Counted from the stretch's first letter, positions 27,377-38,346 are shown. The stretch is 64,000 bases of DNA from Micrococcales bacterium KH10 (GCA_900188465.1 FZPE01000001.1:1240001-1304000), one strand, 5' to 3'. Made by a program: numbers and translations. Notes: generated from the sequence alone by a model not told the origin.

Positions 27377-28243
27377 ATGAAAATTGCAGTTACTGGCACT
27401 ACCGGACATCTTGGTCGATTGACGATCGAGGCACTGCTTCAAGGTGACACCGAAGTCTCGGATGTCATCGCACTGGCTCGGGACACCGAACGAGCATCAC
27501 AGTCGTTGCGCGCGGATATGGAGATTCGCTACGCCGACTACGACTCATCAGAAACTCTGGACGCAGCGCTGACCGGTGTCGACACGCTGGTGCTCATCTC
27601 ATCAAACGCGGTCGGTCAGCGCTCCAGACAGCACCGCAACGTTATCGACGCAGCCCAGCGTGCCGCTGTCTCGCGCATCGTGTACACATCGGTGCTGGGT
27701 GCGCGCGAAGCGCGTTTCAGCCCGGTCGCTGGCGAGCATGTCGTCACTGAGGACCTGTTGCACGCGAGCGGCATACCTACCACGATCTTGCGCAACGGGT
27801 GGTACACCGAGAATTTCGTCGACAGCGCACGGCAGGCAATGGAAACCGGTGAACTGCTCGGCAACACCCATGGCGGCAAGATCGCATCCGCATCTCGCGC
27901 GGACTACGCCCAGGCTGCGGCTGTTGTCGCGGCAACTGACGGTCACGAGGGACAAACTTATGAGCTCTCCGGCGACTGGGCGTGGACCTACGCAGATCTA
28001 GCGGTGATCTTGACGGAACTGAGCGGACGCGACGTACACTCCCGGGACGTTTCCGAGGAGTTCCACCTCGATGCTCTGGTCGCGTTGGCCGGAATGGACG
28101 AGGCGTTAGCCGGCTTTGTCGTTGCCGTCGATCAGGCGATCGCCGCCGGTGAGCTGGCCAAGCAGACCGGTGAGTTGTCGGTGTTGATCGGACATCCGAC
28201 AACTGACGTCACGCAGACTCTAGCTGAAGCGTTGTCGCGGTAG
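27377..28243 (+). CDS. NmrA/QorB-like NAD(P)-dependent quinone reductase
   Basis: 288 residues. Atypical short-chain dehydrogenase of the NmrA group, closest in pattern to the type 2 NAD(P)H:quinone oxidoreductases. The dinucleotide motif is [15 protein letters not shown]; further family segments are [30 protein letters not shown] and [14 protein letters not shown] precedes the ATG. It is divergent from recR (75 bases between starts) and convergent with dnaX, the two stops being 7 bases apart. The substrate is inferred only from the family. Confidence 0.82.
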   Translation: MKIAVTGTTGHLGRLTIEALLQGDTEVSDVIALARDTERASQSLRADMEIRYADYDSSETLDAALTGVDTLVLISSNAVGQRSRQHRNVIDAAQRAAVSRIVYTSVLGAREARFSPVAGEHVVTEDLLHASGIPTTILRNGWYTENFVDSARQAMETGELLGNTHGGKIASASRADYAQAAAVVAATDGHEGQTYELSGDWAWTYADLAVILTELSGRDVHSRDVSEEFHLDALVALAGMDEALAGFVVAVDQAIAAGELAKQTGELSVLIGHPTTDVTQTLAEALSR

Positions 28244-28250
28244 GAGGGGT

Positions 28251-30854
28251 TCAGTCGCCTTGTTCGATGTCCTCGTCGATAACGACACCGCCGAGGATCT
28301 GTGCGATCAAGGGCGCGCCGACCAGTGACGAATCCTCGAGTTCAACAGTGTCGGTGGCCTGCCAGGCGGCTTCTGCCGCTGCCTCTTGTTCGGCTGGCGA
28401 TTGCGCTGATGGGGTCTCACGTTGCGATGCTGCGCGCCCAGTGGCGTTTGATTCGTTTCGCCCATCAGTTGAGCCGGTTGAGTCGTCACCATTGCCGCGT
28501 TGCCACGGCCGCGTGCGCGCTTTGTCGTTGGCCGTGGACGAGTTCGCCTCCGTTGTCTTTTCGCCGTTGTGGCTACGACGTGACGGAATCGGCGGCAGCA
28601 CTGGGCGTTCTGACGATCGACGGTTTCCAGGTGGGACCGGTGTTGCCTGCGGTTCGGTGACAACCGGTGCCGCCTCAGGAAGTGGCGGCACCATGTTGTG
28701 GTCATCATGAGAATCGGGTTCTGGCGGTAGTGGGATGTCCTCGTCCGCAGATTGCGGGGTGTCTGCGACCGGTGGCGGGTCGTCATGCGGCGGGACCGGC
28801 TCCGTATCTGCCGGTCTGGCAGGCTCCTCTGCGGCAGGTTCATCGCTGGAACCGGTGCTGCTCGACTGGCGGTGACTTTCCCGTGGGGTCGCTGCGGTAC
28901 TGGCTGCTGCAGCAGCCTGTGGCAGGTCGCCGACTGCCGCAGTGACTCTGGCGGTCACACCCAACGACCGGCTCAGTGCCTCTGCAACGATCTGCGCGTG
29001 AGTACCGGACTTGAAGGCGGAAGCCAAGCCTTCCGAGGCGAACAGGAGCGTCAGCACTTCACCGTCAAGCGATCCGACCGTCGCGTTTTGTTTGACGAGT
29101 GCCCAGGTCGCTTTACGCAGTGCGGAGACCTCGGCGAGCACATCATCCCAGCGCCGCATCAGTACTTCGGTCTCGACCTTCGTCACATTGCCACTGACAG
29201 ATGGTGCACTGGCGGACGGCTCCGATGTCGACGTCGGCGAAGTTGGCGTGGGCTGCGGCTCTGGTGCTGCCTGCTTCTCAGTCGAGGGCGGTGTCGACTC
29301 CGGTTCAGGGACTCCGCCCGCCTGCGGTGCCGCGGCAGTCTGCTCGGCAGTGGCGGGGGCAGCAGATCGTTCCTCTTCACGCACAATGCGGGTCGCAGCA
29401 GCGAGCGCAGCGTCAACATTATTGCGGGCAGGCGATTGCCGCGGCGCGGTTCGCGCATGCTGAGTGGTCTGACCTGCTTGTGGGGCAGACTGCGCAGTCT
29501 GAGCGGGTTGAACCGCTTGAGCGGGTTGAGTCTCTGTGACAGGCTGTGCTGCTGAGCCCTCAGGTGTGGGTCCGGCGACGACCGCTGTTGATTGGGGTGC
29601 TGTCAGACCACGTCCGGTCTGCTGGGACGCAGCAGAGCCCGCGGGTGCATTCTGCACATTCGACACTGATCCACGGCCGGATGTGACAGCACCACTTTCC
29701 AGATTTTCGACCCGCGCCAGAACCGAACGCAGTTCAGATTCAGCATTAGGGAGCAGGAGTCGAGCACAGAGCAACTCGAGATGCAGTCGCGGCGATGTCG
29801 CCCCTGTCATCTCAGTAAGAGCCACATTGATGATGTCCGCTGCGCGGGATAGTTGCGCCAGACCGAGAGACCCGGCCTGCTGACCCATTCGCTCCACCTG
29901 GTCTGCCGGATAAGACGAGAACACCGCGGCACCGCCCTCACCGGAGACCTTCAGCACTAGCAGGTCACGGAATCTCTCCAGCAGATCTTCAACAAAGCGC
30001 CGAGGCTCATGACCGGTCGCGATGACTTGTTCGACAACACGGAACAGCCCTGCACCGTCCTGACCGGAGACGGCTTCCACCACGTCGTCAAGCAACGTGA
30101 CGGGCGTAAAGCCCAACAGCCCAGCGGCTATCTCGTAACTGACTTCGTTACCGTCCGCACCAGAGATCAACTGGTCAAGGACAGAGAGCGAGTCACGCAC
30201 TGATCCGCCACCGGCACGAACGACGAGCGGCAAGACTCCCGGTGTAGTGACGATGTTCTCTGCGGCGCACACCTGTTCCAGATAGGGCTGGAGGACTTCA
30301 GGGGGAACCAAACGGAAAGGGTAATGGTGGGTCCGGGAGCGAATCGTGCCGATGACCTTATCCGGCTCAGTGGTAGCGAAGATGAACTTCAGATATGGCG
30401 GAGGCTCTTCAACGATCTTGAGCAGTGCGTTGAATCCTGCGGACGTGACCATATGCGCCTCGTCCAGGATGAAGATCTTGAAGCGGTCTCGTGACGGACT
30501 GAAAGTAGCCCGTTCCCGAAGATCACGCGCATCATCGACACCACCGTGGCTCGCGGCGTCGATCTCGACGACATCCAGACTGCCCGAGCCGCCACGGCCC
30601 AGTTCCATGCACGATTCACAACTGCCACACGGCACTGCGATCGGTGATTCCTCAGTATTGGCCGCACAGTTGAGCACTCGCGCCAAAATGCGCGCGGAAG
30701 TCGTTTTCCCGCAACCACGCGGCCCGGAGAACAAGTAGGCATGGTTGACTCGACCGCTCTTGAGGGCCTGCATCAACGGTCCAGTGACATGCTCCTGCCC
30801 GATGACTTCGTCAAAACTCTCCGGGCGGTAGCGACGGTACAGGGCTTGGCTCAC
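28251..30854 (-). CDS. dnaX: DNA polymerase III subunits gamma and tau
   Basis: 867 residues. Clamp-loader ATPase. The N-terminal 370 residues are the AAA+ core: Walker A GPRGCGKTTS (44-53), the zinc module with C63, C76, C79 and C82, and LDEAHM (130-135). Residues 380-560 and 650-820 are long Pro/Ala/Gln/Ser/Thr-rich linkers with a folded domain between, giving the long actinobacterial tau form. GTG start with a TAGAGT hexamer 7 nt upstream, so probably leaderless. No clear slippery sequence for a gamma frameshift was noticed. Confidence 0.95.
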   Translation of the reverse strand: MSQALYRRYRPESFDEVIGQEHVTGPLMQALKSGRVNHAYLFSGPRGCGKTTSARILARVLNCAANTEESPIAVPCGSCESCMELGRGGSGSLDVVEIDAASHGGVDDARDLRERATFSPSRDRFKIFILDEAHMVTSAGFNALLKIVEEPPPYLKFIFATTEPDKVIGTIRSRTHHYPFRLVPPEVLQPYLEQVCAAENIVTTPGVLPLVVRAGGGSVRDSLSVLDQLISGADGNEVSYEIAAGLLGFTPVTLLDDVVEAVSGQDGAGLFRVVEQVIATGHEPRRFVEDLLERFRDLLVLKVSGEGGAAVFSSYPADQVERMGQQAGSLGLAQLSRAADIINVALTEMTGATSPRLHLELLCARLLLPNAESELRSVLARVENLESGAVTSGRGSVSNVQNAPAGSAASQQTGRGLTAPQSTAVVAGPTPEGSAAQPVTETQPAQAVQPAQTAQSAPQAGQTTQHARTAPRQSPARNNVDAALAAATRIVREEERSAAPATAEQTAAAPQAGGVPEPESTPPSTEKQAAPEPQPTPTSPTSTSEPSASAPSVSGNVTKVETEVLMRRWDDVLAEVSALRKATWALVKQNATVGSLDGEVLTLLFASEGLASAFKSGTHAQIVAEALSRSLGVTARVTAAVGDLPQAAAAASTAATPRESHRQSSSTGSSDEPAAEEPARPADTEPVPPHDDPPPVADTPQSADEDIPLPPEPDSHDDHNMVPPLPEAAPVVTEPQATPVPPGNRRSSERPVLPPIPSRRSHNGEKTTEANSSTANDKARTRPWQRGNGDDSTGSTDGRNESNATGRAASQRETPSAQSPAEQEAAAEAAWQATDTVELEDSSLVGAPLIAQILGGVVIDEDIEQGD

Positions 30855-30861
30855 CTAAAGA

Positions 30862-30867
30862 ACTCTA
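30862..30867 (-). promoter_or_regulatory. -10 element, leaderless promoter of dnaX
   Basis: TAGAGT on the minus strand, 7 nt before the GTG at 30854. It lies between the SRP RNA gene and dnaX, so dnaX has its own start. Confidence 0.5.
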
Positions 30868-30925
30868 GACCGAACCACTGACACTATCCACACTGTCGGC
30901 TTCGATCCATCGCAGAACACGCGAG

Positions 30926-31013
30926 GACCCCCCGCGCACCCGCCAGAGCCCACCTACCCTTGCTACCTTCCGGTCCTGGGGGAGTTCAGCAGGATGACGC
31001 CACACGAGGGGTC
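30926..31013 (-). ncRNA. ffs: Signal recognition particle RNA (small bacterial type)
   Basis: The minus strand carries the apical domain IV of 4.5S-type SRP RNA, CAGGACCGGAAGGTAGCAAG, followed by GGTGGGCTCTGGCGGGTGCG. The ends (CGACCCCTCG at the 5' side, GCGGGGGGTCC at the 3' side) pair as the long hairpin stem. About 88 nt. The position just upstream of dnaX and near tRNA-Ser is usual in actinobacteria. Exact ends are estimated from pairing. Confidence 0.88.
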
Positions 31014-31183
31014 GCTCAATAGGATAGCCCACATTGCGTAACGAGAAGAAACAACAGGCGACCGCAACAGCGGCGACGGGAGGCGACGAACCGCGGCATT
31101 TCAAAGCACAATATGGTGGACGAATCCACAGATAACGGACTCTCTCGCTTGCGCAACCACCCATAGTTTGGTTCTGTAGCAAC

Positions 31184-31828
31184 ATGGCATCTGCACGACG
31201 GATCATCGGGCGCACCCTTATTGCCGGGGCGGTGATGACCGCTGCCGCAGCGAGTGCGATTGCACTGCGTTCCTGGTCTGGGAGGTGGGGCACCGACGTA
31301 CTCGAAGAGGGCGGGTACCTGCCTGGGGACGAGTTCTTAGGTCGCGCCGATCATCAGACCACTCGTGCCATCGAAATCCGAACTGCTCCGGCGCGTATCT
31401 GGCCGTGGCTGGCACAGTTGGGTTATGGGCGCGGCGGCTTCTACTCCTACGACTGGTTGGAGAACCTCGTCGGGATGAACCTGCATTCCGCCGAGCACAT
31501 CGAAGCAAGATGGCAAGACCTCAACGTCGGCGACCATATCGCCTTGGCGGACGGCGCGTTACTCGAAGTGGTAGCACTTCAACCGGAGAGCCACCTCGTG
31601 TTGCGCGGCGGCAGCAGCGATGTGCCCGGTACAGTTCCATTCGATTTCACCTGGGCCTTCGTGCTACGCCAAACCTCCGACGCCCGCACCCGGCTTATTG
31701 TGCGCGAACGCTACACCTACCACCGTGCCGCGGCGCCACTGATGGTCGAGCCCGTGTCCATGGTGAGTTTTCTGATGTCCACCAAGATGCTGCGCGGTAT
31801 CAAAGAGCGCGCTGAATCAGTCGACTGA
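31184..31828 (+). CDS. Membrane-anchored SRPBCC-fold protein
   Basis: 214 residues. One N-terminal hydrophobic helix (about 9-29), then a START/SRPBCC-like domain: AIEIRTAPARIWPWLAQLGYG, then GGFYSYDWLENLVGMN and a later FTWAFVLRQ strand. The WPWLAQLGxGRGGFYSYDWLENL pattern is widespread in actinobacterial proteins of unknown function; a lipid or polyketide-type ligand pocket is inferred from the fold. Its end overlaps the convergent histidine kinase gene by 12 bases. Confidence 0.78.
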   Translation: MASARRIIGRTLIAGAVMTAAAASAIALRSWSGRWGTDVLEEGGYLPGDEFLGRADHQTTRAIEIRTAPARIWPWLAQLGYGRGGFYSYDWLENLVGMNLHSAEHIEARWQDLNVGDHIALADGALLEVVALQPESHLVLRGGSSDVPGTVPFDFTWAFVLRQTSDARTRLIVRERYTYHRAAAPLMVEPVSMVSFLMSTKMLRGIKERAESVD

Positions 31829-33061
31829 GAACTCGTCCACTATGACGGCCGGAGCGATCGGCATCACCAACCTCACACAGGTCTGACCACCTGAGTTGTC
31901 CACCATCACCGCGCCACCTTCAATTGCGGCCCGGCGGCGTAAATGGCTCAGTCCGGTGCCATCACCCGACTTCCGCCACAACTCCCCATCATTGGCGACG
32001 CTCACCGTTAGTTCTCGCTCCCCGGTTTCCGGATGCTCGACGGTACGCATCGAGACGCCGATCCACATTGCATGGCCGTGTTTCAGCGCGTTGGTCACCG
32101 CTTCTTCGACAAAACGCAGACAGACCAGCCGTTGCGACTGGGTCAGTTCGGGCTGGACGAGGTCATCAAGGGTCTTGGTGGCCTCGTCCACATCGAACTC
32201 GTGCGCAATGGCTGCGGGCAACCGACCCAGGATGATACGAACGGCAGGCCGCAAGCCCAATTCCAGACCATCGGGGGAAAGCAACCTGCTTGTCGCGCGA
32301 ATGGTCTCGTCACGCATCGTGGTCAGCTCGTCACGAATCGTCTCTAACTGTGTGCGCACTTCGTCGTCCGCCACAGTGATGAAGTCTTCCGTTTGCAATA
32401 CCGAATTGATGTGCGCTTCCAGCAGCACGAAGCGCTGCTGAACGGTGCCGTGAAGCGCCTCTGAAACGTTCTGGTGCACGCGATGCTCCTCGTGACGCAG
32501 CGCATCCATGGCCTCTAGCGCATCGTGTCGCGCCCGTTGCCACTCCGAGTTGATTTCGCGTTCGGCTCGTTGCCGACGAGCGATAAAGATCGCCATGAAG
32601 AGCGCGAGACTGAAGATCAGTGTTCCGGCAAGTATCTCGAACCCGACCGTCGATGTGTCTGGCTGGACATATATACCCAAGAGGATCTGCAAACCGGCGC
32701 GCGCTAACGCTGCTCCAAAAGTCAAACTTACGCCCGCCGCAAAACGCTGACGACTCGATCGGATACGCCACACCTGGAAAGATCGCGCCACGACTGCCAC
32801 GATCCACAGCGGCAGCACTGAGGCCACGAACCGGTTGCCAATCGTTCCCTGAATATTGGAGCCGTGCGTCTGCACCGAAAGGTAATAGGACTGAATGAGC
32901 GCAACAATGACATAGGCCGTACCAATTCCAGCGAATATCAGCATAGTGAGATTGCCATCGCGCCGGTCATACGGCGTCGGCGGATCAAGCGGCATCGACA
33001 GGACGCCGATGGGAGCTGAGTTATGCGACACAAGCCAAGCGTGCCATCTTGGCGTGGGCAC
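31817..33061 (-). CDS. NarL-type sensor histidine kinase
   Basis: 414 residues. The N-terminal half has about five membrane helices with short loops, so it probably senses a membrane signal. A coiled stretch (165-195) leads to the dimerisation helix with the phospho-accepting His204 in EALHGTVQQRF. The HATPase domain has the N-box FVEEAVTNALKHGHA and the glycine motif GDGTGLSHLRRR. The start codon is uncertain: GTG at 33061 or ATG at 32995. Divergent from the response regulator at 33145, its obvious partner. Confidence 0.83.
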   Translation of the reverse strand: MPTPRWHAWLVSHNSAPIGVLSMPLDPPTPYDRRDGNLTMLIFAGIGTAYVIVALIQSYYLSVQTHGSNIQGTIGNRFVASVLPLWIVAVVARSFQVWRIRSSRQRFAAGVSLTFGAALARAGLQILLGIYVQPDTSTVGFEILAGTLIFSLALFMAIFIARRQRAEREINSEWQRARHDALEAMDALRHEEHRVHQNVSEALHGTVQQRFVLLEAHINSVLQTEDFITVADDEVRTQLETIRDELTTMRDETIRATSRLLSPDGLELGLRPAVRIILGRLPAAIAHEFDVDEATKTLDDLVQPELTQSQRLVCLRFVEEAVTNALKHGHAMWIGVSMRTVEHPETGERELTVSVANDGELWRKSGDGTGLSHLRRRAAIEGGAVMVDNSGGQTCVRLVMPIAPAVIVDEFSVD

Positions 33062-33088
33062 CGTCCACCATTGACGAAGATGCGCAGC

Positions 33089-33109
33089 GTTGCAAGATAT
33101 TTATGTAAC
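33089..33109. promoter_or_regulatory. Candidate operator between kinase and regulator genes
   Basis: Imperfect inverted repeat GTTGCA-n9-TGTAAC in the 83-base divergent region. Could serve autoregulation of the pair. Weak evidence. Confidence 0.25.
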
Positions 33110-33144
33110 TCTCGTTCCATTCGGTCTAAATATCGTTAATACTC

Positions 33145-33867
33145 ATGGGTATGGACCTAAGCAACGCCGCTTCAAGAAGACGGCAGGCGCCTCCTGTTGT
33201 ATCCTTTGGCACCGACGTGCGCGTTGCAGTTGTCGATGACAATGTACTGTTCCGGCAGATGCTGACGTCGACACTACGAGCCGTTTCAGGGATTATCGTC
33301 ACGGCTGAATGCGCGAGCGTTGCCGACGCACGGGAACGAGTGCTCCCTGGACTTGTCGACCTCGTCGTGATGGATATCGCGCTCAGCGATGGTAACGGGG
33401 TGTCGCTGGGCATCTCTCTGCAACGGCGCGACCCGCGCCTGCGTATTTTGCTGCTGTCCGCGCACAACGCGATGGACCTGTTGCTCGATTTACCCGAGAA
33501 CATACGCGACCGCTGGTCATATTTGTCGAAGAACTCCAGCACGTCGGTCAACACACTGGTGTCGACCATCGAACGCACCATGGCGGGGCGATCAGTGCTC
33601 GACCCCTTCCTGTTGGAGAAAACGGCACCCCGTGCTGGCACCGCGGTGTCTCGGTTAAGTAAGCGACGCTATGAAGTGTTGAAACTCGTCGCCCAGGGTA
33701 TGTCCAACGCGGGGATCGCCGAAGAGCTCGGAATCACCGACAAGTCAGTGCAGAACCATATCAACGCTATCTATGCTGACCTGGGGATCGACCCCGATCG
33801 GTCGTCGAACCCGCGCGTGCTTGCGACCTTGCGCATGCTGGAAGAGTCCGGATCGCTGATCGACTAG
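33145..33867 (+). CDS. NarL/LuxR-type response regulator
   Basis: 240 residues. Receiver domain with acidic pair Asp31-Asp32, phosphorylation site Asp77 in VVMDIALSDG, Ser105 and Lys129 (SYLSKNSS). LuxR-type helix-turn-helix at about 170-235: LSKRRYEVLKLVAQGMSNAG, then IAEELGITDKSVQNHINAIY. The in-frame ATG two codons in is a possible alternative start. Expected partner of the divergent kinase; target genes unknown. Confidence 0.85.
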   Translation: MGMDLSNAASRRRQAPPVVSFGTDVRVAVVDDNVLFRQMLTSTLRAVSGIIVTAECASVADARERVLPGLVDLVVMDIALSDGNGVSLGISLQRRDPRLRILLLSAHNAMDLLLDLPENIRDRWSYLSKNSSTSVNTLVSTIERTMAGRSVLDPFLLEKTAPRAGTAVSRLSKRRYEVLKLVAQGMSNAGIAEELGITDKSVQNHINAIYADLGIDPDRSSNPRVLATLRMLEESGSLID

Positions 33868-34015
33868 TTCGCCGAGGGTGCGCCGCGTGGTTTCTGAGCG
33901 AATTCTCGCGGATGTCACTGGCCTTGCGGGGCATCACCGTGGTGACGATTCGGTCTTGCGGCCAATCTCCGGTATTCTCGACACGCTGGATTGTGTCCCT
34001 GCACGATCTTGGCCA

Positions 34016-34101
34016 GGAGGATTCGCCTAGTGGCCTATGGCGCACGCTTGGAAAGCGTGTTGGGTTAATAGCCCTCAGGGGTTCGAATCCCCTATCCTCC
34101 G
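34016..34101 (+). tRNA. tRNA-Ser (GGA)
   Basis: Acceptor stem GGAGGAT/ATCCTCC, anticodon stem CACGC/GCGTG with loop TTGGAAA (anticodon GGA), a long class II variable arm (TTGGGTTAATAGCCCTC) and T arm GGGGTTCGAATCCCC. No CCA is encoded after the discriminator G. Confidence 0.95.
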
Positions 34102-34108
34102 CGAAATC

Positions 34109-34142
34109 AAGTGAGCCCCGCGCATATGCGCGGGGCTCACTT
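34109..34142 (+). terminator. Terminator of tRNA-Ser(GGA)
   Basis: Perfect 34-bp palindrome beginning AAGTGAGCCCCGCGC, followed by GTTTCT. Confidence 0.85.
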
Positions 34143-34193
34143 GTTTCTGGTGTGACGTTCGTTGCGGCCGACGCCAGTCGCAAGGACCTCCGG

Positions 34194-34256
34194 TAGCCCT
34201 TTTTGCAAAGAAGTAGTGCAATATATCCGACCACCACTTTGCGTATCGGGCCACCA
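34194..34256 (+). repeat. Palindromic interspersed repeat, family A, copy 2
   Basis: Matches copy 1 (12337) in the same orientation through TAGCCCT, TGCAAAG, AGTAGTGC, ATATATCCGAC and the closing CCACCA-like end. As in copy 1 it follows a tRNA gene and its terminator. It ends 22 bases before the rhodanese lipoprotein start, so it lies in that gene's leader or promoter. Confidence 0.65.
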
Positions 34257-34278
34257 GCACCGTCTGAAAGGAAACACC

Positions 34279-34671
34279 GTGGACACTCCCTTACGACTGC
34301 TGTTCGGAGCAGTGTTGACACTCGTCGCTGCATTGTCCGGGTGCACAAGTGGGACCGCGCCAGACGAAGCCGTCACGCCAGCGACGAACTCGTCCTCAAA
34401 CCCTGTGGTCATCGACGTGCGCACGCCGGAGGAGTTCGCCGAGGCCCATCTGACGGGTGCGGTCAACATCGACATCAACGGCCCCGGTTTCGCCGACGGG
34501 ATCGCCCAACTCGACAAGGACACCGCCTACCAGGTGTACTGCCGTTCCGGGAACCGCTCCGCTCAAGCGGTCGCGCTTATGCGTCAGGCCGGGTTCTTAG
34601 AGGTGAGCGACATCGGCGGACTGCAGGACGCGGCCGAGACCACCGGCCTGGCGGTTGTCAGCGAAGACTGA
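34279..34671 (+). CDS. Rhodanese-domain lipoprotein
   Basis: 130 residues with GTG start and AAAGGAAA upstream. Lipoprotein signal with lipobox ALSGC (Cys22), so the protein sits on the outer face of the membrane. A single rhodanese domain follows: VVIDVRTPEEFAEAHLTGAV and the active-site loop CRSGNRSAQA (Cys88), which carries persulfide sulfur. It lies beside the CstR-type operon and probably joins extracellular sulfane sulfur handling. Confidence 0.87.
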   Translation: MDTPLRLLFGAVLTLVAALSGCTSGTAPDEAVTPATNSSSNPVVIDVRTPEEFAEAHLTGAVNIDINGPGFADGIAQLDKDTAYQVYCRSGNRSAQAVALMRQAGFLEVSDIGGLQDAAETTGLAVVSED

Positions 34672-34719
34672 CCGTCACATAGGTCGCAGAGACGACCGTC
34701 GCTCCATAGGCGACAGCGC

Positions 34720-34881
34720 CTAACGTCCGAATAGCTTGGCGAAGAAGCCCCCAGCGGGCTCGTCCTCGTGTCCGGCACAACGCTCGGCCCGCGGCACGTT
34801 ACGCATCACGGCGTCAACGTGCTGGCCACAGCCGGTCCAGGTGGTTTTGCCGCAACGGCGGCAGGTCGCAGGGTGACACAT
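34720..34881 (-). CDS. Small zinc-ribbon-like protein
   Basis: 53 residues, too short to be noticed easily. The peptide starts MCHPATCRRCGKTTWTGCGQ and has five Cys in its first 18 residues (CxxxxCxxC and TGCG), plus His and a later Cys-x2-His (CAGHED), so a metal-binding knuckle is likely. Similar 'MCHPxxCxxCGKTTWxGCG' peptides are widespread in actinobacteria, function unknown. The end is GGFFAKLFGR. It lies downstream of cstR, on the same strand, 65 bases away. Confidence 0.7.
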   Translation of the reverse strand: MCHPATCRRCGKTTWTGCGQHVDAVMRNVPRAERCAGHEDEPAGGFFAKLFGR

Positions 34882-34946
34882 GGGAATCTCCTTCAGTTAA
34901 GAACAGGGACGAGTGCTCAGTCGCGGCGCGAGCCGCCCCATAACAC

Positions 34947-36903
<1,957 letters not shown>

Positions 36904-36907
<4 letters not shown>

Positions 36908-37284
36908 GATGCGATCTCGCGGTCGGCTTTGGCGGCGGCGAGTTTGGTGCGGACCTCGTCCATGTCGAGATCCTTGATTGCCGTGATGAGGGATTCCAGT
37001 GCTTGCGCCGGCAGGGCGCCGGCTTCGTTGTAGACACCAATGCCCTCGCGGAAGGCGATCAGCGTAGGAATGCCGGTAATGCCGAATTCTACGGCGAGCT
37101 CCCGGTTTGCCTCAGTGTCGATCTTGCCGAAGGTGACCTCGGAGTGCTTGTTGCTCGCGGCTTCGAAGACGGGGGCGAAATTGCGGCACGGCGCGCACCA
37201 GTCCGCCCAGAAGTCGAGGATGACGATTTCGTTGTTGTGGATGATGTCTTGAACGTTGTCGAGTGTGACCTCTTGTGTAGCCAT
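36904..37284 (-). CDS. Thioredoxin-like protein (CAPC active site)
   Basis: 126 residues. Thioredoxin fold with FWADWCAPCRNFAPVFE; the active site is Cys30-Ala-Pro-Cys33 instead of the usual CGPC. cis-Pro in GIPTLIAF. First gene of the operon, with a leaderless promoter and a CsoR/CstR operator directly in front. It could reduce protein persulfides or polysulfides formed by the rhodanese partners. The C-terminal 25 residues are a helical extension. Confidence 0.9.
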
Positions 37285-37290
37285 AGTCGC

Positions 37291-37319
37291 AATATACCCC
37301 TGGGGGTATTCAATTTCAA
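37291..37319 (-). promoter_or_regulatory. Promoter with embedded CsoR/CstR operator
   Basis: On the minus strand TTGAAA (37314-37319), a 17-bp spacer and TATATT (37291-37296), then 6 nt to the ATG of the thioredoxin gene. The palindrome ATACCCC-n2-GGGGTAT occupies 37294-37309 and overlaps the -10. This is the operator form known for CsoR/CstR proteins. Repression by CstR (last gene of the same operon) is the clear inference. Confidence 0.85.
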
Positions 37320-37349
37320 GGTGGACTGGTTACCCCGCAGGCATCCAAC

Positions 37350-37355
37350 TAGACT
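37350..37355 (+). promoter_or_regulatory. -10 element, leaderless promoter of the 37363 gene
   Basis: TAGACT with 7 nt to the ATG at 37363; divergent to the CstR promoter, whose -35 is 30 bases away. Confidence 0.45.
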
Positions 37356-37362
37356 TAGCCCC

Positions 37363-37665
37363 ATGATTTTCCGTGCTGTCGGACAGGGCCGCCCCTACCC
37401 GGACCACGGACACGTGACTCCAAAAGACTGGTCAACCGTCCCACCGCGACAAGTTCGCCTGGACGAGTTGGTCACGACCAAACGAACCTTGGATTTGGAC
37501 ACGCTACTGGCAGATGATTCGACCTTTTACGGCGATCTATTCGCACATGTGGTCCAATACCGTGGAACCATGTATCTGGAAGACGGTTTGCATCGCGCCC
37601 TGCGAGCCGCCCTCCAGCAACGACAACTTTTGCACGCCCGCGTGCTTACCCTGCCCGACGAGTGA
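37363..37665 (+). CDS. Conserved actinobacterial protein, VapB-like annotation doubtful
   Basis: 100 residues. It contains the strongly patterned segments RPYPDHG, PPRQVRLDELVTTKRTLDLD, DSTFYGDLFAHVV and LEDGLHRALRAALQQRQLLH. Homologues of this pattern are found widely in actinobacteria and are sometimes labelled VapB-family antitoxins, but no toxin gene adjoins it here. It may be a ParB-like or regulatory fold; the role is not known. The stop overlaps the next start (GTGA), a constant neighbourhood with the LytR C-terminal domain protein. The upstream part of the frame (from 37003) is not used. Confidence 0.7.
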   Translation: MIFRAVGQGRPYPDHGHVTPKDWSTVPPRQVRLDELVTTKRTLDLDTLLADDSTFYGDLFAHVVQYRGTMYLEDGLHRALRAALQQRQLLHARVLTLPDE

Positions 37666-38318
37666 AGATAGGCAAACCAGTGCCGAAGCCCCAGGATCCA
37701 GCCCAGCGCGCAAAGATCCAGCGCCGCCGCCGCAAGCGTGCGCGGCAGTCAGTGGTCTTCGGCGTGCTCATTGCAACTATGGCACTGGCTGGCCTGGGAG
37801 CGACCGCGGTCTACTCGGGAGCCATCTCACTGCCATTCGCCAGGGAGTTCTCGTCCGATAAAGCCCCAGCAGACCCCGCTCTCACGCCGCCGTGCCTGAC
37901 TGAGGAACGCCGCAACCCCGCCGCCTACAACAAGGTCAAGGTCCGCATCTACAACTCGTCCGAACGCCGCGGCCTCGCCTCGACAGTCGCAAAGAGCCTC
38001 GAAGGTCGCGGTTTCCACATTGTCACCACCGGTAACCTGTCGGCAGGCGTCAACGATGCTCGGATTAGCTTCGGCCATAAAGGACTCGTGCGCGCCTACA
38101 CCTTAGCCGCTCACCTTCCCGACGTTCAGTTGCTCTACGACGACCGCAGCGGAGCCACCGTCGATCTGATTGTCGGTCAGTCCTTCGAAGCGCTGATCCC
38201 AGAGGATGCGGTCCGCCTCCAGCCGAAAATCCCCATGGAGAACCTTCCGGGCTGTGTGCCACTGGACACGATGACACCGTCAGCAGCGATCGTTCCGGAG
38301 TCACTGGGCGGCGGGTAG
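37662..38318 (+). CDS. Membrane-anchored LytR C-terminal domain protein
   Basis: 218 residues. Basic N-terminus (RRRRKRARQ), one membrane helix (about 31-50), then an extracellular LytR_C-type domain: VKVRIYNSSERRGLASTVAK, EGRGFHIV and PDVQLLYDDRSGATVDLIVG. LytR_C domains occur next to cell-wall polymer attachment proteins, so an envelope role is likely. GTG start overlapping the previous stop. Confidence 0.85.
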   Translation: MKIGKPVPKPQDPAQRAKIQRRRRKRARQSVVFGVLIATMALAGLGATAVYSGAISLPFAREFSSDKAPADPALTPPCLTEERRNPAAYNKVKVRIYNSSERRGLASTVAKSLEGRGFHIVTTGNLSAGVNDARISFGHKGLVRAYTLAAHLPDVQLLYDDRSGATVDLIVGQSFEALIPEDAVRLQPKIPMENLPGCVPLDTMTPSAAIVPESLGGG

Positions 38319-38346
38319 GCGCAGGGCTCTCTAATTCCTCAGTGAA

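Noticed and set aside
28752-29555. 267-codon plus-strand frame opposite dnaX
   Set aside because: Arises from the repetitive Pro/Gln linker of dnaX; low complexity.
37003-37362. N-terminal extension of the 37363 gene
   Set aside because: The upstream part of the frame is antisense to the thioredoxin gene and has no family similarity; a leaderless start at 37363 explains the gene.
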